Both the position numbers and the translations under genes were made by a program. Source: Apostichopus japonicus (lineage: Eukaryota > Echinodermata > Holothuroidea > Aspidochirotida > Stichopodidae). Taken from it: a stretch of 64,000 nucleotides of DNA. This document shows positions 22,343-32,600 of this stretch, piece after piece. The notes below the pieces were generated by a model. The model saw only the letters and a program-made list of their open reading frames with translations. It was not told the origin of the DNA and did no database searches. Within the stretch, counting starts at the first letter, position 1. Each line of letters opens with the position of its first letter. The stretch covers positions 20,954,898 through 21,018,897 of the forward strand of contig NC_092577.1 of the NCBI RefSeq assembly GCF_037975245.1, written 5' to 3'.

Positions 22343-24230
22343 GTGCTTTTTACGTGCAAAGAAACGGACACGGACCAAATGTCAACAAAACCAAAAACAA
22401 TCCCAAAACAATCCCAAAACAAACCAAAAACAATCCCAGTCTGTTTAACAACCACCAAAAACCCAACTGAAAACCCACAAACAGAAATCTGTCACTAACC
22501 CACAAATGTATAAAATATAGCGTTTAACGTGACGTGAAAAGGACACGGACCCAAAGGCTAACAGAACCAAAACAAAGCTCCACAAACCAGCCCCAAAAAG
22601 CCAACACCAAACCACAAACAGAAAACCCCCAACCCATATTATGTAAGGACCACACAAACCCCCCACCCCACACATAAGAACTAACTAACTCCAAAATTCA
22701 TCCGGGGTACGCCGTTCCGATAGCAGACGACAGACTTACGCATTACCTGCGAAATTTTCCCAATACGGGTCTTTTCAAGCCCCTAACAGTATTCCCCCTT
22801 TTCTTACGAGGGAGCAGAGTTCTTAACTCCTCGTCAACCTTGATCGAGTGGACCTCCCTGTCAGGAACAGGAGGTCCACTAGCGACCATCGTGTCCGGTA
22901 TAGCGGAAGCGGCTGCGGGTAGGGTGGAAGGGCCACTCGAGTCAATGAGATCAGTGGCCTGTTTTTGTCTCATCAAACCAATCGGAGGACTCCTTAACCA
23001 CAACTAATAAGGCTGTAGTGCAGTCCTCCATTGGCGAGTCAGAATCTGGGCCACTTAATGTGTCTTGGCCCGGTTGACTCGGGGCCCGACTAGTATCACC
23101 GATAGCGGGCGTAGCTACCGGTGAACCAGTACAAGCGGCATCCTGCGCCGCGTGCCACTCCGCTAGTACCATCTCCGCCGTTTTGTCCTGCTCTGCCTCA
23201 GTGGGCAGGCTGGCAGTCTCGGCAAGTTCGATCAGGGGAGAGGTCGGACACGAAAGGGGGAACAAAGCCTCCATCGGGGCGCTAGTGTCGGACACTGGGG
23301 CGATGACAGGAGCATCATGTGGTACGGTGTCAGAGGCCGGGACAGGGACCGCTTCAACCACGCCCGTGGCCACTCTCGCGGCGTATGAGCGGTCTGGGCA
23401 TAAACGGGCGAGATGGCCCGTTTTCCCACACGAGTTGCAAACGATATCCCCTTTACACTCGGCCAGGGTATGCCCAACCTGTAAACAGCGGCTACACCGC
23501 TTGTTCGGGCACAACCTGGCCTCATGCCCTTCCAGCCCACACCTCCAACAAGTGCGAGGCTGGCCCGGGTATGCAATGTGGGCCCTGTGCCCATTAGCCC
23601 ACAAGGTAGAGGGGATATCGGACTTCAGTTCGATTGTAACTCGTCTAGTCCCGGTCTTGACACCCATACATTCAAGGAATTCCGGCTCCTCGTAGCCGGT
23701 CACTTTCCCAAAACGCCCCAGTGTCCGCACAACAACCTGTTCAGACATGTCCAGAGGGAGATGGAGGACTGTCACCCACACCGAACTGTCATACGGTGTG
23801 ACCTTCAGTCCCTCGACTCCCTCCAACACATGGACGCCTCGGACGCGGGCAGCCTCCGAGGTAAACCGTACATCAAAACAATTCATACCCCGGAGAGGTT
23901 TACGCTGAAGCGCGTCAACCTCTCCAGGGACCTTTAAACCCAACAGAACGCAAAACTGAAAAAAACTTGTACGGGGACGACCTTAGCCTCCCCCGAAAAA
24001 CTCAACAATACGATTTTGCTGTCACGGCGAGCCGCCATGACAGCTAGTGGTGTGGCGAAGCCACGCACCTATACACAAACCAAAACGAAACAGACCCAAA
24101 ACACACAAACTACACTAAAACAAACTGTAAACTAATGAAGGGCCAACGTAAAAACACAATAAAGGTGTGGTGAACGAAAGGTGGAGAGCAGCCGAAAACA
24201 CGTCCGCACTCCACGAGAACTGAACTGAAT
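22343..24230 (-). mobile_element. ORF1-only (HAL1-like) Tx1-type LINE, copy A1
   Basis: A complete small LINE flanked by an 11-bp target-site duplication AATTGACTATT (22332-22342 and 24231-24241). From its 5' end at 24230 it has a 5' UTR, ORF1 (ATG at 24038), then, directly after the ORF1 stop, the last codons of ORF2 and the 3' UTR, ending in CACGTAAAAAGCAC. Nearly all of ORF2 is missing: the sequence passes from the ORF1 end (near 22743) to the ORF2 C-terminal codons (near 22738). The copy at 41.0-42.9 kb has the same junction. It cannot encode endonuclease or reverse transcriptase, so it must have moved in trans. Confidence 0.85.
22743..24038 (-). pseudogene. LINE ORF1 with three CCHC knuckles, copy A1
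   Basis: Gag-like RNA-binding protein of the LINE RNP. From the ATG at 24038 it has an N-terminal domain, then CWRCGLEGHEARLC, CSRCLQVGHTLAEC and CNSCGKTGHLARLC (three CCHC zinc knuckles, about 23560-23400), an acidic Ser/Pro-rich region and a basic tail (LLPRKKRG). Compared with copy A2 it has one extra base near 23939-23941 and one extra T at 22962-22966. The continuous open part is thus 22951-23943. The long plus-strand frames opposite it are shadows. Confidence 0.85.
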
Positions 24231-24241
24231 AATTGACTATT

Positions 24242-25270
24242 TGCACACATGTAACTTGACCAATCAGCGCTCGTGGTCGATGTAACCAATGAACTGTCCT
24301 GATATGTGCTGGCCGGGAGGGGTGAACAGGACATCGATGGAAAATAACACAGCAGTGCATGACAATCGAACAGGAATTTTATAACTATGGGTATTTCCAG
24401 GGTTATGTTCAAAAGGATATCTGCGGATACTTTTTCTTTTTTTGTAATAAAGGATTCCAAAACCATTGAAGCAGCAAACAAGCGACTACATGAATTAAAT
24501 TCATCATATTCCTTATGCATTTTAAGAAAGATAGCACGAAATCTTTCTGAAATATTCCAACAAAATCCGAATTTTCCCATAATTTACCACATCTCTGCTT
24601 TCTCTCATATTTTACAGATTTGGCTATTGATTGTGAAAAAGAAAAGCATTTTTCAACAATCAGCAAATTTTCATCGCACATGTGTAACTACTGTATAGGG
24701 ATACAGTGATACCGACTACACGAAACATTAAAGGCAGCCTAAGGGAAATAAATGCCCTTTTAATAAGCTTTATCAAACAGTCCTACATCACAGTTAAACT
24801 CAGTTTCCGATTGTCCAAGGAAGTCAAGTTACAACAACATCGAATATTCTTCTACCACCCTTTGCTGCCATGTTTCTAGATGTTTCACAAAGCAACTTCA
24901 TATTGAATGCACAGAAGTAAGTTATCAACCATTATATTTATGAAACTTCATTCGTTCCAATGAATTGCAAGTCGCCGATTCGAATTCCAATCCTGTTAAA
25001 TCACACTATTTGAACACTTTTATTACTGTGATGTATGCTTGTTATCATACGAGTTGAAGTACAAGAAAGATAAAATGTCTGAACATATGCAAAAAGAACA
25101 CAGCATTAGGTCATCATGTAAGAACGGTCTAAATTTTGAACAGATCATATTTACAGTAATTACTGTATTAAGTAAGAAATATATTAGGAGTTAAGTTCCA
25201 TACTAGTATACCTGCGGCGCTGGGTTAGTGCAACCTCGGAGAGAAAATGAAGTTGATTTCCGTGGTTTTT
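24242..25270. other. No gene recognised
   Basis: AT-rich sequence after the LINE. A plus-strand 103-codon frame at 24387-24698 starts with ATG but shows no recognisable motif. Confidence 0.4.
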
Positions 25271-27507
25271 GGTTCCTTGCTTTAGCAAAAGGAACCTATG
25301 CAGTCAGGTTGGCGTATGTGTGTGTGTATGTGTGTGTGTGTGATAGAGCGTACCCAAGCAAGTGTCAATCTCAATAAGGGAATGTTGGATTCAGGCCAAA
25401 CTTGGACTATAGATCCGCCATATGGAGAAGGTGTGCCCTATTGTTTTTGGTGCCCACAAAGGTCACCATAGGTCAGTTATGGTCCAAAAACCGAAAATAT
25501 TAAAACTGCAATAACTCCCAGTGCCAATGTGCGACAAGATTGATATTTTGGGACAAGTTGTGAACTGGTTAGGGGAGCATTTTCAAACTAAACGGTCATG
25601 TGATCCGAGGTCACCAAAGGTCAATTAATGATAAAAAACTAGTATTTTTTGCAATAACTTGAGAACGAAATGTCTGTTAAGGGTTGGGAGTTGTCTCAAT
25701 GTAATCCAATTGTCGACCCGCATCTGGGTGACCCTTGACCTCAATTTGACCTCTGGTGACCTTTTCGTGTTTTGGGGATTTTTACAGTTTCGATGCTATT
25801 TTCAGATGTCAAAGGTACCTTCTGATCATAAATGTCAATAGGTTGACCCCGTGTGACCTTTATGTGCGAAGTTATATGGGGTCAAAGTTTTTCGGTCGGA
25901 GTTAGGATGGTTGTACAGACTTTTCGTTTTGTTTTTTGGAATCAGGAGATTAAACTACATCTGAAACCAAGGTGAAAAGGTCAAAGGTCACATTAGAAAA
26001 AATGTGCTTATTTTGGGAGGAAACGATCAAAAAAGAAAATGTTTGGTTTTGATGCTAGATTTGGATATCAAAGGTACCTTCCGATCAAAAATGTCAATTG
26101 GTTGACACCCGTGTGACCTTCGTGTGCGAAGTTATACAAGGTCAAAGTTCATTTTCAGACATTTAATGCAACAACTCCCAGTTCCAAGGTGTGGCATGAT
26201 TGATATTTTTGGAGAAGTTGCAAATTGTATAGCGGAATATTTTCAAACTTAACGGTCATGTGATCCGAGGTCACCAAAAGGTCAATTAATGTCAAAAAAC
26301 TAGTATTTTGGGGGTAGAAAATGGGCAAAGAAAAGAATGTTTGATTTTGTATAGTTTGATGCTCTAATTTAGGTCTCATCAATCAAAAATGTCAATAAGT
26401 TGACCCAAGGTGACCTTTGTATGTTAAGTTATATGAGGTCAAAGTTAATTTTCAGACATTTAGTGTAATAACTCCCAGTGCCAAGGTGTTACACAGTTGA
26501 TATTTTGAGACAAGTTGCAAATGGTATAAGGGAATATTTTCAAACTGAACGGTCATGTCATCCGAGGTCACCAAAGGTCAATTAATGATAAAAAACTAGT
26601 ATTTTTGCGATAACTTGAGAACAAATTGTCCGTTAGGGTTGGGAGTTGCTTCAATGTAATCCAATTGACGACCCGCATCTGGGTGACCCTTGACCTCAAT
26701 TTGACCTCTGGTGACCTTTTTAGTGTTTTAGGGATTTTTACAGTTTTGATGCTTTTTTCAGATGTCAAAGGTACCTTCTGATCATAAATGTCAATGGGTT
26801 GACCCCCGTGTGACCTTCGTGTGCGAAGTTATATGAGGTCAAAATTAATTTTCAGACATTTAATGCAATAACTCCCAGTTCCAAGTTGTGACAAGGTTGA
26901 TTTTTTTGGACAAGTTGCAAATGGTATAGGGGAATATTTTCAAACTTCATGTCATGTGATCCAAGGTCACCAAAGGTCAGCTAATGTTAAAAAAGTAGTA
27001 TTATGGGGGGAAAAATGGGCAAAGAAAAAATGTTTGAATTTTTACAGTCATGCTCTATTTAGGTCTGACCGATCAAAAATGTCAATTGGTTGACCTCCGG
27101 GTGACCTTTGTGTGTGAAATTACATACAAGTTCAAAGTTAATTTTTTGACATTTAATGCAATTAAATCTCAATGCCAAGGTGTGACATGGTTGATATTTT
27201 GGGACAAGTTGTGAATGGGGTGGTGGAACATTTTGAAACTTAAAGGTCATGTCATCTGAGGTCACTATTGTTATCATATCTGTTGACACGCTTGTAGGTC
27301 TCTTATATTTCTTACATTTGCGACGCCATATTTAGATATCAAAAGTGCCTTTTCCAAAAAATCCGATCACATTTTGTGATCACAAAAGTGTTGGCTATAG
27401 TGTTGGTTACTTTATGGGATCATGTAGGACCACAATTACTTGGACTATTTCAGCCCAATCTGCTTGATAATATTATGTGTATTGTCATATACCCCAAGCA
27501 AGGAACC
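25271..27507. mobile_element. Non-autonomous DNA transposon with AGGTCA-rich body
   Basis: It begins GGTTCCTTGCTTTAGC and ends with the inverted copy AAGCAAGGAACC (27496-27507), giving 12-bp terminal inverted repeats. The first 27 bases also fold on themselves. The body has a GT run followed by three to four units of about 300-330 bases with clauses such as GGTCATGTGATCCGAGGTCA and CAAAGGTCAATTAATG, plus a perfect AGGTCAAAGGTCA at 25978-25990. No transposase is encoded. No target-site duplication is evident immediately outside the TIRs, so the true ends may lie slightly further out. Confidence 0.65.
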
Positions 27508-27940
27508 ACAGTGCCCTTGGGCTCTTGTTGTATTATGTTATAGACTTTAAATTTGATACTGGTCCAATCTCTATTTTTCAGAAGTGGATACTCCTGAAAC
27601 ATCTGACATTGCAACTTTCCAGGGACTTTCATTAGTCTGATATCTGTTTTTAAATATTCCTTAACTCTGGCTGATTCATCTTCACAAAAATTTCTTCCAC
27701 CTGTTAAGAGTAAAAAACATTAATCAATCCTTCTTTAAGTGCCGATTTTGTTCTCGTTTCCCCCCCTATCAGTCCCCTCAGACACACCCCTTGACTTACA
27801 AAATGACTTTTAGTAAAAACAAAAGCTGAAATTTCTTGATATGGTTTGGTTTTAGGGTGTGAAAACTCACGCACAAAGAAACGTTTCATGCCTGTAACCT
27901 GACCTAGTTTCGAATGAGGTGTAACAGAAGTGTTAGACAT
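27450..27940 (-). CDS. Two-exon gene piece with Myb/SANT-like domain
   Basis: Exon a (27940-27904) encodes MSNTSVTPHSKL and ends CTAG|GTCAGG in phase 1. After a 203-bp intron ending CTCTTAACAG, exon b starts at 27700 in the matching phase and encodes GRNFCEDESARVKEYLKTDI, MKVPGK, then YPLLKNRDWTSIKFKVYNII. The spacing of the aromatic and basic residues (acidic helix, PGK, PLL..R.W..IK..V.N) recalls Myb/SANT-like modules found at the C-terminus of recombinase- or transposase-type proteins in aquatic animals. The frame continues across the end of the transposon at 27507 to a stop at 27450, so the natural C-terminus appears replaced by element sequence. Whether the ATG at 27940 is the true start is unclear. 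Confidence 0.45.
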
Positions 27941-29671
27941 GCACTACCATAGATCCCAACAAATTACACACACAGCTTGTTACTGTCGGTAATTAGACAC
28001 TATAGTGTATTTAGTGTTATATAAATTGTAGGTGGCCAATCTTTAATCATAATGTATGCTGCCAACTGTATAAGTGTTTGTATCTTCTTTCATTCATATG
28101 AAGAATAAAATATTACATAATTTTTGGATATAATTAATTCATAGCAAAGGGCAAAAACTCCTTGTGAACAAACAAATTATGAATGGTTCCAAAGTAGTGT
28201 TCTATTAAAAAAGCACACCAAATTTTTTTTTTCGGAAATAGATAATTCAATACAAAAGAAAAACATAAGTTGTCTTTCCGCCTTTTCTTTTCGGACAATC
28301 AAAAATTATTTTCCTAATCCAATTTTCAAAAAGAAGGTTGTCTGACGGACTACTCACAGTTTTGGTTTTCAAATATAAGGCCTGAAGTTAATTATGAGTG
28401 TAAGGTCTATACAGGTAATTTGAACACACATACTGTCGACAAATATTTCTGATAAGTATGATGCAAATTGCCAAGATGGGTCTTAAAGTACTCAATTTGT
28501 GACCTACAGAGACACCGTTAGTAGGAGTATCGCACGTGAAATAAAAACGATGAAAAAACGCTGAAAATATTAACCATGTGAAAGAACACAATTCTCTTAC
28601 CCTAAATCCAACGTTTTGTTTAAAAAGAACCGACCGATATGATTTTATAACGATTTATGTGACCCTAAATCCCCTGGGAATTTGCAAATCCCCGTACGCT
28701 TCACTGCGCGTTGACATACTGAAATATGACACTATATTTGTAAACACATCAATCACGGACACACGACACCATTATGAATATTCATATATATCGCGTGTCT
28801 TGCGGTTGAGTGCACTTGCGCATTGGCTGTCTATTTCAATGAAGATAGCTTAAACACACATTTCGGAAATGGCCATCTTCTGTGGATGAAGGGAGTAAAG
28901 TTTGAACATGCGCAGTTTGAGCATAATATTTTACACAACGTTAATTTAATGGGGATAATACATCCGTCAAGAAACAAGCATCTTTACTATAACTACCACA
29001 AAATAATTAGACATTTTGGCAAAGCTCTCAATGAAAATAATAACGTCGTACAAGGCAATCTTGTCCTACAGGAAGAGCTGTTTGACTATTGTCGTAACCT
29101 TGCCTAGTTGTATATGCAGTTTGCCTTCACACACAAAGTCTATGGATTTTTTTTCCACATGCAAAAGTATTTCAATTGAGCTATATTGGTATTTTTGAAC
29201 GTAAGGCACAGTACTGTTAAGCCGTGCCGCGGTAGTGTATGGGGTTCACAGTTTTTTCCTCTGTAGATCTTGTTGAAATACACCTTACGGTCTTTCCCGA
29301 TTGTATTAAAGTATAAACATTATTTCTATATGGGGTGTTTACCTCAAACTATTTGGGGAAGGTTTTGAGTGGAGGGTTGAACTTCTAGGGGGGGGGGGGG
29401 TGATGGACAGTTACTAGAAATGAAGTTATCTACAATAATTTTTCATGACAGGGTGGGTGACCCTTTATTTTCACAGGATTTTGATGGGCTCAGAGTGGAT
29501 GAGGTTGGGTGACAGGTGTGGGGCAGGTAGTCACAGTGGGGAATGAAGATGGATGGTCATGTGTTCTTTTCCTTGCTTGTCATATATGACTTCACATATG
29601 CTCTTGTAAAGGGAATCTGCATTCCTCAGAAAATATACTATCATACCAGGCTGGTCAGCAGAAATCAAAAT
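27941..29671. other. No gene recognised
   Basis: AT-rich. Two overlapping plus-strand frames (28578-28853 and 28823-29107) have no family motif and cannot be supported as genes. Confidence 0.4.
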
Positions 29672-29789
29672 GTTCTTAATCCTTTCATGGTCATTCAAAC
29701 AAAAGAACTCATTTTACTATAGTAAGGTATGTTCTTAATCCTTTCATGGTCATTCAAACAAAAGAACTCATTTTACTATAGTAAGGTAT
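29672..29789. repeat. Perfect 59-bp tandem duplication
   Basis: GTTCTTAATCCTTTCATGG through CTATAGTAAGGTAT is present at 29672-29730 and again, unchanged, at 29731-29789. Confidence 0.95.
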
Positions 29790-30067
29790 GGTATGAATGC
29801 TGGTTATCTTTACATGTGTCGAGGACAATATGTGCAACAATAAAAATTGTATGACAATTTCATTAGAATTTCCAATTTATTATAAACATCACTTCTTACA
29901 TTTTACAACTTAATGCTTGCTAGATATATAATACAAAATAGTCCTGTGAGCATGATTCTTTGTCATTTTATATAGGTGTTCCAGGACGGCTGGGTGCATT
30001 CCAGTGACGAGGACAGCACTATCTATGATGCACAATAGCCTAGATGTACTCACAACTCTACATAAAG

Positions 30068-30960
30068 CTTGTGACTGTGACACTGCTGTAGAATTAATTG
30101 CCCAACTGACTATGAGATACGTTAACAAACTAACGTCACACATTGCTCGAATAATAAATCTACCCTAATTTACTGTTATGACAACGGAGCAAGCAACAAA
30201 CTATCGATAAAAACTTCCTCTTGAAATTGCCGTGAATACCATCAAAACTTTGTCTGCTTCAAAGTATCAAAACAAACTGTTTCTCCATCTCAAGTTTTCT
30301 GACATGAAGATTTGATGGATTTATGACTTGGAAAAAACAATGTACAGAAAGATTGCAATTGGAAGTGATGGGTGGCCTCCTCCTCCCCTAATAGCCACCC
30401 CAGTTCCTCTCCATTTTAGTATTTTCTTTTTAATTCTTTGTATATTTGATGGCAATCATTGCAGGTTCAAAAGAAAGCTAATCATACTTCTTATAACCTT
30501 ATACACTATGACTGTGACACTGCTGTTGAATTATATTACCCGTCATGCCCAACCTACTAAAGGCTGTGTTAATAATCTAACATATTAGTAACACATAGCA
30601 CTGTTAATAAATTTACCTTAAGTCACTGTAATGACAACGGAGCAAGCAACAAACTATCGATAAAAACTTCCCTTTTGAAATTGCTGTGACTACCATCAAA
30701 ACTGTCTGCTTCCAAGTATCAAAACAAACTGTTTGTTCATCTCAAGTTTTCTGACATGAAGATTTGATGGATTTATGACTTGGAAAAAAACAATGCACAG
30801 GAAGATTACAATTGGAAGTGATGGGTGGCCTCCTCCTCCCCTAATAGCCACCCCAGTTCCTCTCCATTTTGGTATTTTCTTTTTAATTCCTTGTATTTTT
30901 GATGGCAATCATCGCAGGTTCAAAAGAAAGCTAAACTACTTCTTATAACCTATATCCTTA
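30068..30960. repeat. Tandem duplication of about 440 bp
   Basis: ACTGTGACACTGCTGT, ATGACAACGGAGCAAGCAAC and GGAAGTGATGGGTGGCCTCC each occur twice in the same order, at about 30075/30511, 30180/30630 and 30360/30818. Copies are roughly 90% alike over long stretches. No coding potential is seen. Confidence 0.9.
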
Positions 30961-31149
30961 GAAATAAAACGTAGAACTTTATACAATTTTTATAATCTTA
31001 TAAAACTTGTGATACTGCAGGCTCCTCATTTATAGGTACCCCAATGAAAAGAAAATGTGATAGATATTAATTTTGTTTTTTTTGGGGGGGGGGGGTTATA
31101 GAAAAATACCAAACAAGCTGTTAATTCATAATGATGCTTCATTCTAACA

Positions 31150-31430
31150 ATGCTCTGAAAAGCTGCCTGAACACCAGTACAATCTCTGAATGGCTATTAC
31201 TAAAATGAAGGCCTAATATTTTTTTAAATGCACTATAAGGCAAACAAACTTAGCCTGGCCCTTGCTCGGAAAAGCTGCCTGAACACCAGTGCAATGCTTA
31301 CCTGGCTATTACTACGAGGCCTAATAGAAACAATTAAATAAAAATACACTGTAAGGCATTCAAAACAAACTTAGCCTGGCCCTTGCTCGGAAAAGCTGCC
31401 TGAACACTAATACAATGACTACCTTAGAGT
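31150..31430. repeat. Three-unit tandem repeat, about 115-120 bp
   Basis: GCTC(T/G)GAAAAGCTGCCTGAACAC begins units at about 31151, 31264 and 31385; units also share AACTTAGCCTGGCCCTTGCT. Confidence 0.85.
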
Positions 31431-31974
31431 TATAACTGCCGAATAAAAACTAAAGGCCTTATTCTATATAGTTTTAGGATATCAGATAAGTATGCTTTGA
31501 AAGAAGTGAGCAGTCTATATTAAAGATGGAATCAGGAATTAGACATGCATTTACCTTGAAATTCAGGAAGAGAATGGCACATGCAGATTACATGTAAAAT
31601 GGAATTTGCAATATCATTTTTTGTATTACAAGACACAGAACCCAATTCAGTGAACTTCATATTTTCTGTAGCAATTTGGTTCTCATAAGTTACTGAAAAT
31701 TGTATGAAAACATCTTTTGCATTTGAGTAGCATTTTGCCCATATTCAATAGCACTTTTCTATGTGATACTGGATCAATTATTGCTTGAATGGGCTGCAGG
31801 ATAAATTTAAATAGGAGTCGTTATAAATGAAATGTCACAAAAATGAGTCCATCTTTAATACAGATATGACATGAATGGATGTATGAGATGACATGGTAGG
31901 AAAAGACTGCATTGTGGTGGTTGTGCTGGCAATATGGATGGCTTCTGACGGAGGTAGAGGAAATTTGAAAGAAT

Positions 31975-32600
31975 TTAGCCCAAACTTCTGATAATATCAA
32001 TGGCTGCACCTCGAAGGTTCCTATAATATCGTTTTGTGCCTAAGTCATTCAAATGGACACCATCAAATCTAATAACATCAGGGTTGGAAGCAATCCCTTT
32101 TCGGCCACCTTGGCTCCATGAAAATATTCTGTCGTCACTACAACAGATAGCCTCGAATGAGGAGTTCAATTCTTCTACCCTATCATTGTAGTCCGGGACA
32201 CATTTTGGAATAATTTGCCTATGGATAGTTTGCATTACACAAACCATTTTCACATTGTAGTGACGCATTAAAAACCGACAAAATTAAAAAATTCTTTGAG
32301 CCAGTACTTTTGGGACGATGGCCGGATCACACAAATCATTGGATCCTATGTCTAAAATGATGGCATCCGGATGCAGCCCCTCACCACTTTTTTAGCTGCC
32401 CCCCACATCCTTGGCAGTTTCAGACCACCTACACCATGGATATTGATTTTTGTATCCCCTTGTAAACCCAATTTTTCTTTGAATCCCAATTTTTTGGCTG
32501 AAACTGCCTCCCCTAGCCTCCTTACAAAGAGTGTCCCCATATCTGGATGGTTGTTGGTGCCAAGAGAAAAAACAAGGTGACTATATGAAACGAACTTCAT
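31975..32600 (-). pseudogene. SGNH-hydrolase-like ORF, decayed, downstream of the transposase-like gene
   Basis: Minus-strand frames together show an SGNH domain: an N-terminal FVRRLGEAV region, INIHGVGGLKLPRMW, then PDAIILDIGSNDL (block III, GxND) and finally FDGVHLNDLGTKRYY (block V, DxxH). Block I reads MGTLFVRRL where a GDS would be expected, so the nucleophile Ser is absent. A frameshift lies in the C4 run at 32377-32380, and an in-frame TAA at 32284-32286 splits the rest. It starts within 20 bases of the end of the upstream transposase-like ORF and on the same strand, suggesting one transcription unit or one mobile cassette. Catalysis is unlikely as written. Confidence 0.6.

Noticed and set aside
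23183-23937. Long plus-strand frames opposite LINE ORF1 (also at 41807-42561 and 54195-54747).
   Set aside because: They mirror the minus-strand ORF1 in all three copies; the minus strand has the CCHC knuckles and family motifs.
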